Below the pieces are notes generated by a model that ran no database searches, had not been told where the DNA came from, and saw only the letters and a list, made by a program, of their open reading frames with translations. Positions 1 through 6,917 of a stretch of 14,525 nt of DNA are shown one piece after another. The stretch covers positions 1 through 14,525 of the forward strand of contig DASQHM010000153.1 in assembly GCA_035632095.1 (NCBI GenBank), given 5' to 3'. Position numbers and translations under genes: made by a program. Each line of letters opens with the position of its first letter. The first letter of the stretch is position 1. Source of the stretch: DASQHM01 sp035632095. GTDB lineage: Bacteria; Pseudomonadota; Alphaproteobacteria; Ferrovibrionales; Ferrovibrionaceae.

Positions 1-518
1 CGGCACTCTATCCATGGCGAACGGTGCGGCGAAACCTGATGCTGCCGCTCGAGATCATGGGCGTTCCCGCCGCAGAGCGGACGGAGCGGGCCAAGCGCCA
101 CCTCGCCATGGTCGGCCTGGAAGGCTTCGAGCGGAAGTTTCCCTGGCAGCTGTCGGGCGGCATGCAGCAGCGCGTTTCCATCGCGCGCGCCTTGAGCTTC
201 GAGCCGAAGCTGCTGCTGATGGACGAGCCTTTCGGCGCCCTCGACGAAATCACCCGCGATCACTTGAACGAACAGTTGCTGCGGCTCTGGGAGCGCACCG
301 GCAAGACCGTGGTCTTCGTCACCCATTCGATACCCGAAGCCGTATTCCTTTCCAATCGCATCGTGGTCATGTCGCCGCGGCCGGGCCGCATTCTGGACGT
401 GATCGAAAGCGACCTGCCGGCCAACCGCACATTGGATGTGCGCGAAACGCCCGAATTCCTGGAGATCGCTCGTCGAGTCCGCGTCGCGCTCCGCGCCGGT
501 CACAGCTATGACGATTGA
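1..518 (+). CDS. ABC transporter ATP-binding protein, 5'-truncated (probable pyrimidine importer)
   Basis: This is the C-terminal part of a nitrate/sulfonate/taurine-type (SsuB/TauB) ABC ATPase, which hydrolyses ATP at the inner membrane to power import. The frame is open to the left edge and reads LYPWRTVRRN just before the first internal GTG at 24. That stretch normally follows the Q-loop, so the Walker A and the true start lie outside the window. The ABC signature LSGGMQQR is encoded from about 150, Walker B LLLMDEPFGALD from about 207, and the switch histidine (VFVTHS) at 324-326. The gene overlaps the first permease by 11 bases, so the two are probably translationally coupled. The role is inferred from the binding protein and dihydropyrimidinase nearby. 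Sulfonate, taurine or thiamine-precursor import would look the same at this subunit. Confidence 0.93.
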   Translation, partial: ALYPWRTVRRNLMLPLEIMGVPAAERTERAKRHLAMVGLEGFERKFPWQLSGGMQQRVSIARALSFEPKLLLMDEPFGALDEITRDHLNEQLLRLWERTGKTVVFVTHSIPEAVFLSNRIVVMSPRPGRILDVIESDLPANRTLDVRETPEFLEIARRVRVALRAGHSYDD

Positions 519-1443
519 CCGCGCCCTCGGCCCCGGCGTGTCGCCGTTCGGCGCGGGGGCGGTCTTGCGGCGCATCGGCGGCGGCAAGACCATGCCGCTC
601 TCGCTGGTTCTGGCGGCGACCCTGGTGCTCTGGTACCTGGGGGCGATCTGGCTGAACGCGCCATTGGTGGAGCAGCGGCTGGAACAAACGGACGGGCCGC
701 ATTCGGTCGCCGAATACATCGGCACAGCCTATGCGCTGGACCGGCCCATTCTTCCGGCACCGCACCAGGTGGCGATCGAGTTCTACGAATCGGTCTTCGA
801 CCAGGAAATCGATTCGCCGCGCAGCTTGCTGTTTCATGCCTATGTGACCGGATCTGCGGCGCTGGTGGGCTTCCTGTTCGGCACCGTGCTCGGCGTGCTG
901 CTCGCCGTCGGCATCGTGCATCTGCGCACCCTCGACCGCAGCCTGCTGCCGTGGATCATCGCATCCCAGACCGTGCCGATCCTCGCCATTGCGCCGATGA
1001 TCATCGTCGTGCTCGGCAACCTCGGCCTTACCGGCCTGGTGCCGAAGGCGGTGATCTCCATGTATCTCTGCTTCTTCCCGGTGACCATCGGCATGGTCAA
1101 GGGCTTGCGCTCGCCCGACCTGCTGCAACTCGACCTCATGCGCACCTACTCGGCGACGCCGAGCCAGGTGTTCTGGAAGCTGCGCTGGCCGGCCGCCATG
1201 ACGTTCCTGTTCACGTCGCTGAAGGTCGCCGTCGCCATAAGCCTTGTCGGCGCCATCGTCGGCGAGCTGCCGACCGGCGCCCAGGCCGGCATCGGCGCCC
1301 GGCTCCTGGTCGGCTCCTACTACGGCCAGACCGTGCAGATTTGGTCCGCGCTGCTCATGGCGGCGGTGCTCGGCATGGTGCTGGTGGCGGCGGTCGGCGT
1401 CATCGAACGCGCCACCATGCGGCAGATGGGTGCGCAGCCATGA
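508..1443 (+). CDS. ABC transporter permease 1 (BPD_transp_1 family)
   Basis: Inner-membrane subunit of the importer, 311 aa. I chose ATG 508 because it sits in the ATGACGATTGA overlap with the ATPase stop. Longer in-frame starts reach far into the ATPase gene. There is one hydrophobic segment at about residues 30-49, a polar stretch to about 110, then the conserved permease core of about five membrane segments. The cytoplasmic EAA-like loop that contacts the ATPase is visible as DLMRTYSATPSQVFWKLRWP at about residues 208-228. The stop overlaps the next start as ATGA (1440-1443). Family: TauC/SsuC/ThiX-like permeases. The substrate is inferred from context, not from this sequence. Confidence 0.93.
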   Translation: MTIDRALGPGVSPFGAGAVLRRIGGGKTMPLSLVLAATLVLWYLGAIWLNAPLVEQRLEQTDGPHSVAEYIGTAYALDRPILPAPHQVAIEFYESVFDQEIDSPRSLLFHAYVTGSAALVGFLFGTVLGVLLAVGIVHLRTLDRSLLPWIIASQTVPILAIAPMIIVVLGNLGLTGLVPKAVISMYLCFFPVTIGMVKGLRSPDLLQLDLMRTYSATPSQVFWKLRWPAAMTFLFTSLKVAVAISLVGAIVGELPTGAQAGIGARLLVGSYYGQTVQIWSALLMAAVLGMVLVAAVGVIERATMRQMGAQP

Positions 1444-2561
1444 CATGGCTCCGCGATCCCTTGGGCATCCTCGGCGCGCTCGCCGGTCTCGCGTCCTTGG
1501 CGTTTCCGGTCGGCCTGAACGGAACCTCGCCGGTCTATTGGCTGTCGGACGAGCACGCGGCCACAAGCGTGATCCTGGCGTTGGTGGTCCTCGTCTATGG
1601 GATCGTGCGCGACGCCGGCAAGATACAAGACGGCGTCCGGTCGGCCTTCGGCGCCATGGCCGGCGCCATCGCACCGCTGACACTGCTGCAATCGGGCGCG
1701 GAGCTGGGGACGTCGGCGCCGGGATTGTGGCTGTTCGTCGTCGCCTTGGGCTGCCTGACGTGGCGGGCGCTGCAGACGCTTGCGGCGGCGCGCGGTCCGC
1801 GCTGGATCGCCACGCTCGCGGTACCCGGCCTGTTTGGGCTCTGGGTGCTTTATCTTTGGCAGGTGCTGGTGCAGGGCTTCGACGTGCCGTCGGTGCTGCT
1901 GCCTTCGCCGGCGCGCATCGCTTCGGTGTTCGTCATCAACATTCCCCTGTTGTGGGACGATTTTCAGCAGACGTTTCTGAAATCGGTGCTCGCCGGCTTC
2001 ACGCTCGGCTCCGGCGCCGGGTTCATCACGGCCGTCCTGGTCGACCGTAGCCCCTTTTTGCAGCGCGGGCTGCTGCCGCTGGGTTCGCTGGTCAGCGCCA
2101 TCCCCATCGTCGGCATTGCCCCGATCATGGTCATGTGGTTCGGATTCGACTGGCAATCGAAGGCCGCCGTCATCGTGGTGATGACGTTCTTTCCCATGCT
2201 GATCAACACCCTCGCCGGGCTTTCCAGCACCGGCCACATCGAAAACGACCTGATGCGCTCTTATGCCGCGTCCTACGGGCAGACCTTGCGCAAATTGCGC
2301 CTGCCAAGCGCATTGCCCTTCGTGTTCAACGCGCTCAAGATCAATTCGACCTTGGCGCTGATCGGCGGGATCGTGGCGGAATTTTTCGGCACGCCGGTGG
2401 TGGGCATGGGCTTTCGCATTTCCGTCGAGATCGGGCGCATGAACGTCGACATGGTGTGGGCGACGATCGCCGTGGCGGCGCTGGCCGGTTCGGCGTTCTA
2501 CGGAATTCTGGCGCTGATGGAGCGCGGGCTGACGTTCTGGCATCCGTCCTATCGTCAATAG
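1440..2561 (+). CDS. ABC transporter permease 2 with extra N-terminal membrane region
   Basis: Second permease of the importer, 373 aa, starting at an ATG that overlaps the previous stop by 4 bases. The C-terminal ~230 residues are a normal TauC/SsuC-type permease, with the EAA-like loop containing DLMRSYAASYGQTLRKLRLP at about residues 269-290. The N-terminal ~145 residues are extra: about five hydrophobic segments (around 9-25, 42-56, 69-84, 93-108 and 122-144) that most SsuC-type permeases of about 260 aa lack. Two different permeases beside one ATPase and one binding protein suggest a heterodimeric membrane domain. The extension's role is unknown. Confidence 0.92.
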   Translation: MTWLRDPLGILGALAGLASLAFPVGLNGTSPVYWLSDEHAATSVILALVVLVYGIVRDAGKIQDGVRSAFGAMAGAIAPLTLLQSGAELGTSAPGLWLFVVALGCLTWRALQTLAAARGPRWIATLAVPGLFGLWVLYLWQVLVQGFDVPSVLLPSPARIASVFVINIPLLWDDFQQTFLKSVLAGFTLGSGAGFITAVLVDRSPFLQRGLLPLGSLVSAIPIVGIAPIMVMWFGFDWQSKAAVIVVMTFFPMLINTLAGLSSTGHIENDLMRSYAASYGQTLRKLRLPSALPFVFNALKINSTLALIGGIVAEFFGTPVVGMGFRISVEIGRMNVDMVWATIAVAALAGSAFYGILALMERGLTFWHPSYRQ

Positions 2562-2606
2562 GCGGGCGCCAGTTGATCGAGAGAGAAACCTTGGGGCAGA
2601 GGCACG

Positions 2607-2614
2607 AAAGGAGG
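2607..2614 (+). promoter_or_regulatory. Shine-Dalgarno site fixing the binding-protein start
   Basis: AAAGGAGG lies 6 bases before ATG 2621. The reading frame is open far upstream, through permease 2, so this site and the signal peptide that follows decide the start. Confidence 0.85.
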
Positions 2615-2620
2615 CACGCG

Positions 2621-3622
2621 ATGAGACGGTTGACCATATTGGCGGGCGCCGCGGTTCTGGCGCTGACAAGCGTCGGCGCGCAAGCGCAGGACAAGATGAC
2701 GCTGCAACTCAAATGGGTGACGCAGGCGCAATTCGCCGGCTACTACGTGGCGAAGGACAAGGGCTTCTATAAGGACGAGAAGCTCGACGTCACCATCAAG
2801 CCAGGCGGGCCGGACGTGGCGCCGCCTCAGGTGATCGCGGGCGGCGGCGCGGACGTGGTGCTGGATTGGATGCCGTCCGCGCTCGCGACGCGCGAGAAGG
2901 GCATTCCGCTGGTCAACATCGCCCAGGTGTTCAAGCGCTCGGGCATGGAGCTGACCTGCCGCAAGGACAGCGGCATCAAGACGCCGGCCGATTTCAAGGG
3001 GCATACCTTGGGCGTGTGGTTCGGCGGCAACGAATATCCGTTCCTGTCGTGGATGGACAAGCTGAAGTACAAGACCTCCGGCGCCAATGCCGACGTCAAA
3101 GTGCTGAAGCAGGGCTTCAACGTCGATCCGATCCTGCAGAAGCAAGCGGCCTGCATCTCGACCATGACCTACAACGAGTATTGGCAGATCATCGACGCCG
3201 GCATGAAGCCGAGCGATCTGCTGGTCTTCAAGTATGAAGACCAGGGCGTGGCCACGCTCGAGGACGGCATCTACACGCTGGAATCGAAGTTGAAGGATCC
3301 CGCCTCGGTGGCGAAGCTGGCACGCTTCGTGCGCGCCTCGATGAAGGGCTGGGACTATGCCATCAAGAACCAGGCCGAAGCGGTGAAGATCGTGCTCAAG
3401 AACGACACCACCGGCGCGCAGACCGAGCATCACCAGACCCAGATGATGGGCGAGATCGCCAAGCTCGTGGCCGATCAGCCGAAGGGCATCGGTTATCTTG
3501 AGGAAGCCGACTACAACCGTACGGTCGACATTCTGCTGAAGGGCAGTTCCGATCCGGTCATCACCAAGAAGCCGCAAGGCGCCTGGACCCACACGGTCTG
3601 GGACATGGCGATGAAGAAGTAA
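2621..3622 (+). CDS. ABC transporter substrate-binding protein, ThiY/NMT1-like (probable pyrimidine-binding)
   Basis: Periplasmic receptor of the importer, 333 aa. The first ~22 residues form a signal peptide (MRRLTILAGAAVLALTSVGA, then QA) with likely cleavage at AQA|Q. The mature protein starts with LQLKWVTQAQFAGYYVAKDK and has ADFKGHTLGVWFGG further on, both typical of the NMT1/THI5-like binding proteins used for pyrimidine-type ligands. It ends the four-gene transporter unit (ATPase, two permeases, receptor), 59 bases after permease 2. The convergent dihydropyrimidinase suggests that uracil, thymine, dihydropyrimidines or hydantoins are the cargo. Hydroxymethylpyrimidine (thiamine salvage) is the main alternative; no thiamine gene or riboswitch is visible nearby. 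Confidence 0.9.
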   Translation: MRRLTILAGAAVLALTSVGAQAQDKMTLQLKWVTQAQFAGYYVAKDKGFYKDEKLDVTIKPGGPDVAPPQVIAGGGADVVLDWMPSALATREKGIPLVNIAQVFKRSGMELTCRKDSGIKTPADFKGHTLGVWFGGNEYPFLSWMDKLKYKTSGANADVKVLKQGFNVDPILQKQAACISTMTYNEYWQIIDAGMKPSDLLVFKYEDQGVATLEDGIYTLESKLKDPASVAKLARFVRASMKGWDYAIKNQAEAVKIVLKNDTTGAQTEHHQTQMMGEIAKLVADQPKGIGYLEEADYNRTVDILLKGSSDPVITKKPQGAWTHTVWDMAMKK

Positions 3623-3650
3623 GCTGAATTGGTCTGAGCGTTTGACGACA

Positions 3651-3677
3651 CTCATGCTTCGACAGGCTCGGCATGAG
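3651..3677. repeat. REP-like palindrome, copy 1
   Basis: Arms CTCATGC (3651-3657) and GCATGAG (3671-3677) flank a 13-base loop. The 13-base stretch 3657-3669 reads CTTCGACAGGCTC and matches 11 of 13 bases of copy 2 read on the other strand. Elements with a CTTCGACAAGCTCAGGG core are familiar to me as dispersed palindromic repeats between genes in proteobacteria. Confidence 0.65.
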
Positions 3678-3691
3678 GGACAACAAGAAGA

Positions 3692-3732
3692 GAGGCGCCT
3701 CACCCTGGGCTTGTCGAAGGGTGAGGCGCTTC
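3692..3732. terminator. Bidirectional terminator hairpin made from a second REP-like palindrome
   Basis: The arms 3692-3706 and 3718-3732 pair over 15 bp with one G-T wobble and enclose an 11-base loop. The core is GCGCCTCACCCT / AGGGTGAGGCGC. It sits between convergent genes, ending 4 bases from the dihydropyrimidinase stop codon. It is followed by a pyrimidine-rich run on the plus strand (TTCCCTCTTATTCC) and a T-rich run on the minus strand (TCTTCTTGTTGTCC). Termination of both the transporter transcript and the dihydropyrimidinase transcript is plausible. The loop core CTTCGACAAGCCC (minus strand) relates it to copy 1. Confidence 0.7.
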
Positions 3733-3736
3733 CCTC

Positions 3737-5188
3737 TTATTCCGCCGCCGCCCGCGGCACCGCGCGCGGCTCCTTGAGCTTGTTCCGGCGGCGCATGGCG
3801 TCATAGACCGGCGGGAAGGTCGGGCGCGGAATGTAGCGGCCGGCGCCGCGTTTCGTATCGAGCTTGCCGTCGGCCCAGACCACGTTGCCTTGGGCGATCG
3901 TGTGCGTGGCGATGCCCTGCACGGTCATGCCCTCGAAGATGTTGTAGTCCACCTTCTGGTGATGCGTCTTGGCCGAGATGGTGCGGCTCGCCTTCGGATC
4001 CCATACCACCAGATCCGCATCGGCGCCGACGGTGACCGAGCCCTTGCGCGGATAGATGTTGAATATCTGCGCCGCGTTGGTCGAGGTCACGCGCACGAAC
4101 TCGTTGGCCGTGAGCCGCCCGGTGCCGACGCCGTGGTGCCAGAGCACCGACATGCGGTCTTCCACGCCGCCGGTGCCGTTCGGAATCTTGGTGAAGTCGT
4201 TGCGGCCCATGCCCTTCTGCGGCGCGCAGAAGCAGCAGTGGTCGGTTGCCGTCGTCTGCAGGTTGCCGGACTGCAAACCGAGCCAGAGCGCCTCCTGATG
4301 TTCTTTCGGGCGGAACGGCGGGCTCATCACATGGGCCGCCGCCACGTTCCAATCGGGATGGCGATAAACAGAGTCATCCACCAGCAAGTGGCCCGCCAGC
4401 ACCTCGCCGAAGACGCGCTGGCCTTCGTTGCGCGCGCGCGTGATCGCCTGCAGCGACTCTTTGCACGAGTTGTGCACGATATAGAGCGGCACGCCGAGCA
4501 CCTGGGCGATGCGAATGGCGCGGTTGGCCGCCTCGCCCTCGACTTCCGGCGGGCGTGACATGGGGTGCCCTTCCGGCCCGGTGATGCCGGCCTTGATGAG
4601 CTGCTGCTGCAGATGGAACACCAGCTCGCCGTTCTCCGCGTGCACGGTGCAGATGGCGCCGAGCTCGCGCGCGCGGGTGAAGCTGTTCACCAACACCTCG
4701 TCGTCGCACATGATGGCGCCCTTGTACGCCATGAAATGCTTGAAGCTGTTGACGCCGTGGTCCTTGGTCAGGGTGCCCATGTCGCGATGCACGCTCTCGT
4801 CCCACCAGGTGACGGCCACATGGAGGGAATAGTCGCCCGCGGCCTTTTCGGCCCAGCCGCGCCACTTCTTGTAGGCGCCGAGCAACGGCTCCTTCGGGTC
4901 CGGGATCACGAAATCGATGATCATGGTGGTGCCGCCCGCCATGGCGGCCGACGTGCCGCTGAAGAAATCCTCCGAGGCGGTGGTGCCCATGAAGGGCAGT
5001 TCCATGTGGGTGTGGGGGTCGATGCCGCCTGGCATGACGAGTTGCCCGCCCGCGTCCACCACCCGCGCGCCCGCCGGCGGTTCGAGATTGGGCCCGATGC
5101 TCTTGATGACGCCGTCGCCGCAGAGAACGTCCGCGCGATAGCTGTGTTCGGCCGTGACCACCGTACCGCCGCGAATGAGGGTCGCCAT
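3737..5188 (-). CDS. Dihydropyrimidinase (D-hydantoinase)
   Basis: Cytoplasmic cyclic amidohydrolase, 483 aa, full family length. It opens the ring of 5,6-dihydrouracil or dihydrothymine to N-carbamoyl-beta-amino acids, step two of reductive pyrimidine catabolism, and usually also accepts hydantoins. The di-metal site is complete: GIDPHTHME gives H59 and H61, FKHFMAYKG the carboxylated K156, TVHAENGE H183, YIVHNS H239 and TATDHCCF D316. AGGAGG on the minus strand (5195-5200) lies 6 bases before the ATG at 5188. It converges on the pyrimidine-type importer, with a RutR-like operator upstream. Names in use are pydB, hydA and dht; I assign none. Family and catalytic chemistry are secure; preference for dihydropyrimidines over hydantoins is inferred. 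Confidence 0.95.
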   Translation of the reverse strand: MATLIRGGTVVTAEHSYRADVLCGDGVIKSIGPNLEPPAGARVVDAGGQLVMPGGIDPHTHMELPFMGTTASEDFFSGTSAAMAGGTTMIIDFVIPDPKEPLLGAYKKWRGWAEKAAGDYSLHVAVTWWDESVHRDMGTLTKDHGVNSFKHFMAYKGAIMCDDEVLVNSFTRARELGAICTVHAENGELVFHLQQQLIKAGITGPEGHPMSRPPEVEGEAANRAIRIAQVLGVPLYIVHNSCKESLQAITRARNEGQRVFGEVLAGHLLVDDSVYRHPDWNVAAAHVMSPPFRPKEHQEALWLGLQSGNLQTTATDHCCFCAPQKGMGRNDFTKIPNGTGGVEDRMSVLWHHGVGTGRLTANEFVRVTSTNAAQIFNIYPRKGSVTVGADADLVVWDPKASRTISAKTHHQKVDYNIFEGMTVQGIATHTIAQGNVVWADGKLDTKRGAGRYIPRPTFPPVYDAMRRRNKLKEPRAVPRAAAE

Positions 5189-5244
5189 GGTTTGCCTCCT
5201 GCCGCACGCCGGCCGGAGCCGCGGAGGCTACGGACCGGGCAAAG

Positions 5245-5260
5245 TTGATCGAATGGTCAG
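5245..5260. promoter_or_regulatory. Candidate RutR-type operator
   Basis: The sequence TTGATCGAATGGTCAG matches 11 of the 14 defined positions of the RutR consensus TTGACCA-NN-TGGTCAA. RutR is the TetR-family regulator of pyrimidine degradation that responds to uracil. The site lies 57 bases upstream of the dihydropyrimidinase ATG, where promoter control is expected, and 100 bases upstream of zwf on the other side. The match is by eye against a remembered consensus. Confidence 0.5.
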
Positions 5261-5321
5261 GATCAGGGTAAGCGGCGCGGTTGAGGAACGCAACATCGGG
5301 CGCGCGCGTTCCGCATCCGGC

Positions 5322-5327
5322 TATACT
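5322..5327 (+). promoter_or_regulatory. Possible -10 element for zwf
   Basis: TATACT, in the context GGCTATACTGCGG, stands 32 bases upstream of the zwf ATG and resembles a sigma-70 -10 box. No convincing -35 hexamer is present 16-18 bases upstream, where the sequence is plain GC-rich. Confidence 0.3.
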
Positions 5328-5359
5328 GCGGCCGCACAACAGGTAAGGGGTTGGTGGTC

Positions 5360-6841
5360 ATGCTTCCTCCGGCAAGCCGCGTGCCGCCCTTTGATTTCAT
5401 TGTGTTCGGCGGAAACGGCGACCTGGCGCTGCGCAAACTGCTGCCGGCGCTCTACCAGCGCGACCGCGACGAGCAGTTGCCGCCGCCATGCCGCATATTC
5501 GGTCTGGCGCGCTCGCCGCTCGCTACCGCGGACTACGTGAAGCGTGTCGAGGCGGCTTGCCGCGCCGCCGCGAGTGACGGCGAGTTCGACGCCACTGTTT
5601 GGAGCCGCTTCGCCGCGCGCCTGGAGTATTTGCAGGTCGACGCTTCCGATCCCGCGAGCTACAGCGTCTTGCGCGATGCTCTCGAGCGGCCCGACCGACT
5701 GTTGCGCGCCTTCTATCTGGCGACGGTGCCCGATCTGTTCGGCGTGATCTGCCGCCATGCCCATGCCGCCGGCCTCATAGCCGCATCGGATCGGGTGGTG
5801 CTGGAAAAACCGCTCGGACACGATCTCGCTTCCTCTGCGGCGATCAACGACGAGGTCGGCGGCATCTTCTCCGAGGACCGCACATTCCGCATCGATCATT
5901 ACCTCGGCAAGGAGGCGGTGCAAAACCTGATGGCGCTTCGCTTTGCCAACCGCATTTTCGAAAGGCTGTGGAATGCCGACGAAATCGACCACGTGCAGAT
6001 CACCGTGGCCGAGCGGCTGGGCGTCGAGGGGCGCGGCGCATATTACGAGGGTGCCGGCGCGCTTCGCGACATGGTGCAGAATCATATGCTCCAGGTGCTT
6101 TGCCTGATCGCCATGGAACCGCCGCTGAAGTTCGACGCCCAGGCCGTGCGCGACGAGAAGCTCAAAGTTTTGCAGGCGCTTTGCCCGATCGGCGCCGAGC
6201 AGGTACGCAAGCTCACGGTGCGCGGCCAGTACGCGGCGGGCACCGTCGACGGCAAAGCGGTGCCGGCCTATGCCGATGAGATCGGCACGCGGGACGGCAC
6301 CGACACGGAGACCTTCGTGGCCATCCGCGCCGAGGTCGGCAACTGGCGCTGGGCCGGCGTGCCTTTTTACTTGCGCACCGGCAAGCGGATGCCGACACGC
6401 GTGTCCGAGATCACCGTGCAGTTTCGCGATGTGCCGCATCTCATTTTCGACCAGCAGGCGGGCGCGTCCGCGGCCAACCGTCTGGTCATCCGATTGCAGC
6501 CCGATGAGGGGATCCAGCTCTTCGCCATGACCAAGATCCCAGGCCCTGGCGGCATGCGGCTTCGCCGCGCGCCGCTCAACCTGAGCTTCGCAGAGGAATT
6601 CCGGACGCGCAGCCCCGAAGCCTATGAACGGCTGCTTATGGACGTGGTGCGGGGCAATCCGACGCTGTTCATGCGCCGCGACGAAGTGGAAGCCGCGTGG
6701 CGCTGGATCGAGCCGATCATGGACGGGTGGCGCGCGAGCGGCGAGCCGCCGCGCACCTATGCCGCCGGCACGTGGGGCCCGTCGGCGAGCGCCACGCTGA
6801 TCGCCCGCGACGGCCGCGCCTGGACCGAAGACGCAGGCTGA
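5360..6841 (+). CDS. zwf: Glucose-6-phosphate 1-dehydrogenase
   Basis: Cytoplasmic enzyme of 493 aa that oxidises glucose 6-phosphate to 6-phosphogluconolactone with NAD(P)+. It is the entry to the Entner-Doudoroff and oxidative pentose phosphate routes. The N-terminal Rossmann loop is GGNGDLALRK (residues 17-26). EKPLG is at 149-153, and the substrate and active-site signature RIDHYLGKE at 177-185 holds the catalytic histidine. YLRTGKRMP is also present. ATG 5360 is preferred because AAGGGG (5345-5350) stands 9 bases before it; TTG 5351 and GTG 5354 in the same frame are too close to that site. It is isolated: no pgl or edd is adjacent, and neighbours belong to pyrimidine and aromatic catabolism. 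It may be one of several zwf copies. Confidence 0.96.
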   Translation: MLPPASRVPPFDFIVFGGNGDLALRKLLPALYQRDRDEQLPPPCRIFGLARSPLATADYVKRVEAACRAAASDGEFDATVWSRFAARLEYLQVDASDPASYSVLRDALERPDRLLRAFYLATVPDLFGVICRHAHAAGLIAASDRVVLEKPLGHDLASSAAINDEVGGIFSEDRTFRIDHYLGKEAVQNLMALRFANRIFERLWNADEIDHVQITVAERLGVEGRGAYYEGAGALRDMVQNHMLQVLCLIAMEPPLKFDAQAVRDEKLKVLQALCPIGAEQVRKLTVRGQYAAGTVDGKAVPAYADEIGTRDGTDTETFVAIRAEVGNWRWAGVPFYLRTGKRMPTRVSEITVQFRDVPHLIFDQQAGASAANRLVIRLQPDEGIQLFAMTKIPGPGGMRLRRAPLNLSFAEEFRTRSPEAYERLLMDVVRGNPTLFMRRDEVEAAWRWIEPIMDGWRASGEPPRTYAAGTWGPSASATLIARDGRAWTEDAG

Positions 6842-6902
6842 GTTCACGGTTTTGACCGTCGCCGGAGGCGGGCTTACTCTCACTATCGTAGACTGGACGT
6901 TC

Positions 6903-6912
6903 GGGGGAGGAG
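6903..6912 (+). promoter_or_regulatory. Shine-Dalgarno site fixing the Rieske oxygenase start
   Basis: GGGGGAGGAG ends 5 bases before ATG 6918. This favours that start over an in-frame start at 6852, which would add 22 residues without family-like features. Confidence 0.8.
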
Positions 6913-6917
6913 CGCCG

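Noticed and set aside
367..1683. Long open frame on the minus strand across the transporter genes (438 codons)
   Set aside because: Its product is Arg/His/Gly-rich with no domain, and it lies opposite well-recognised ABC genes. It is a shadow frame caused by high GC at third positions. The same applies to 1320-2669, 2555-3703, 5321-6883, 6717-8006, 8090-9304 and 10046-10942 on the minus strand.
2574..2589. Second RutR-like site before the binding-protein gene (TTGATC half-site)
   Set aside because: Only the left half resembles the consensus; the right half (GAGAGAAA) does not, so there is no palindrome.
2621..3622. Assignment of the binding protein as ThiY (thiamine precursor uptake)
   Set aside because: The fold family is shared, but there is no thiamine gene or TPP riboswitch in the window, and the neighbour is a dihydropyrimidinase. 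It is kept only as an alternative.
4565..5248. Plus-strand open frame opposite the dihydropyrimidinase
   Set aside because: The opposite strand encodes a complete amidohydrolase with every metal ligand in place. This frame has low-complexity composition and no family resemblance.
5351..5359. TTG 5351 or GTG 5354 as the zwf start
   Set aside because: Both lie within 0-3 bases of the AAGGGG site. ATG 5360 has a workable 9-base spacing and gives a normal N-terminus.
6846..6859. Small palindrome ACGGT-TTTG-ACCGT after the zwf stop
   Set aside because: The 5-bp arms are too short, with no T-run, to call a terminator, and no known operator consensus (such as the PcaQ site) fits. It might be a regulator half-site pair, but the evidence is too thin.
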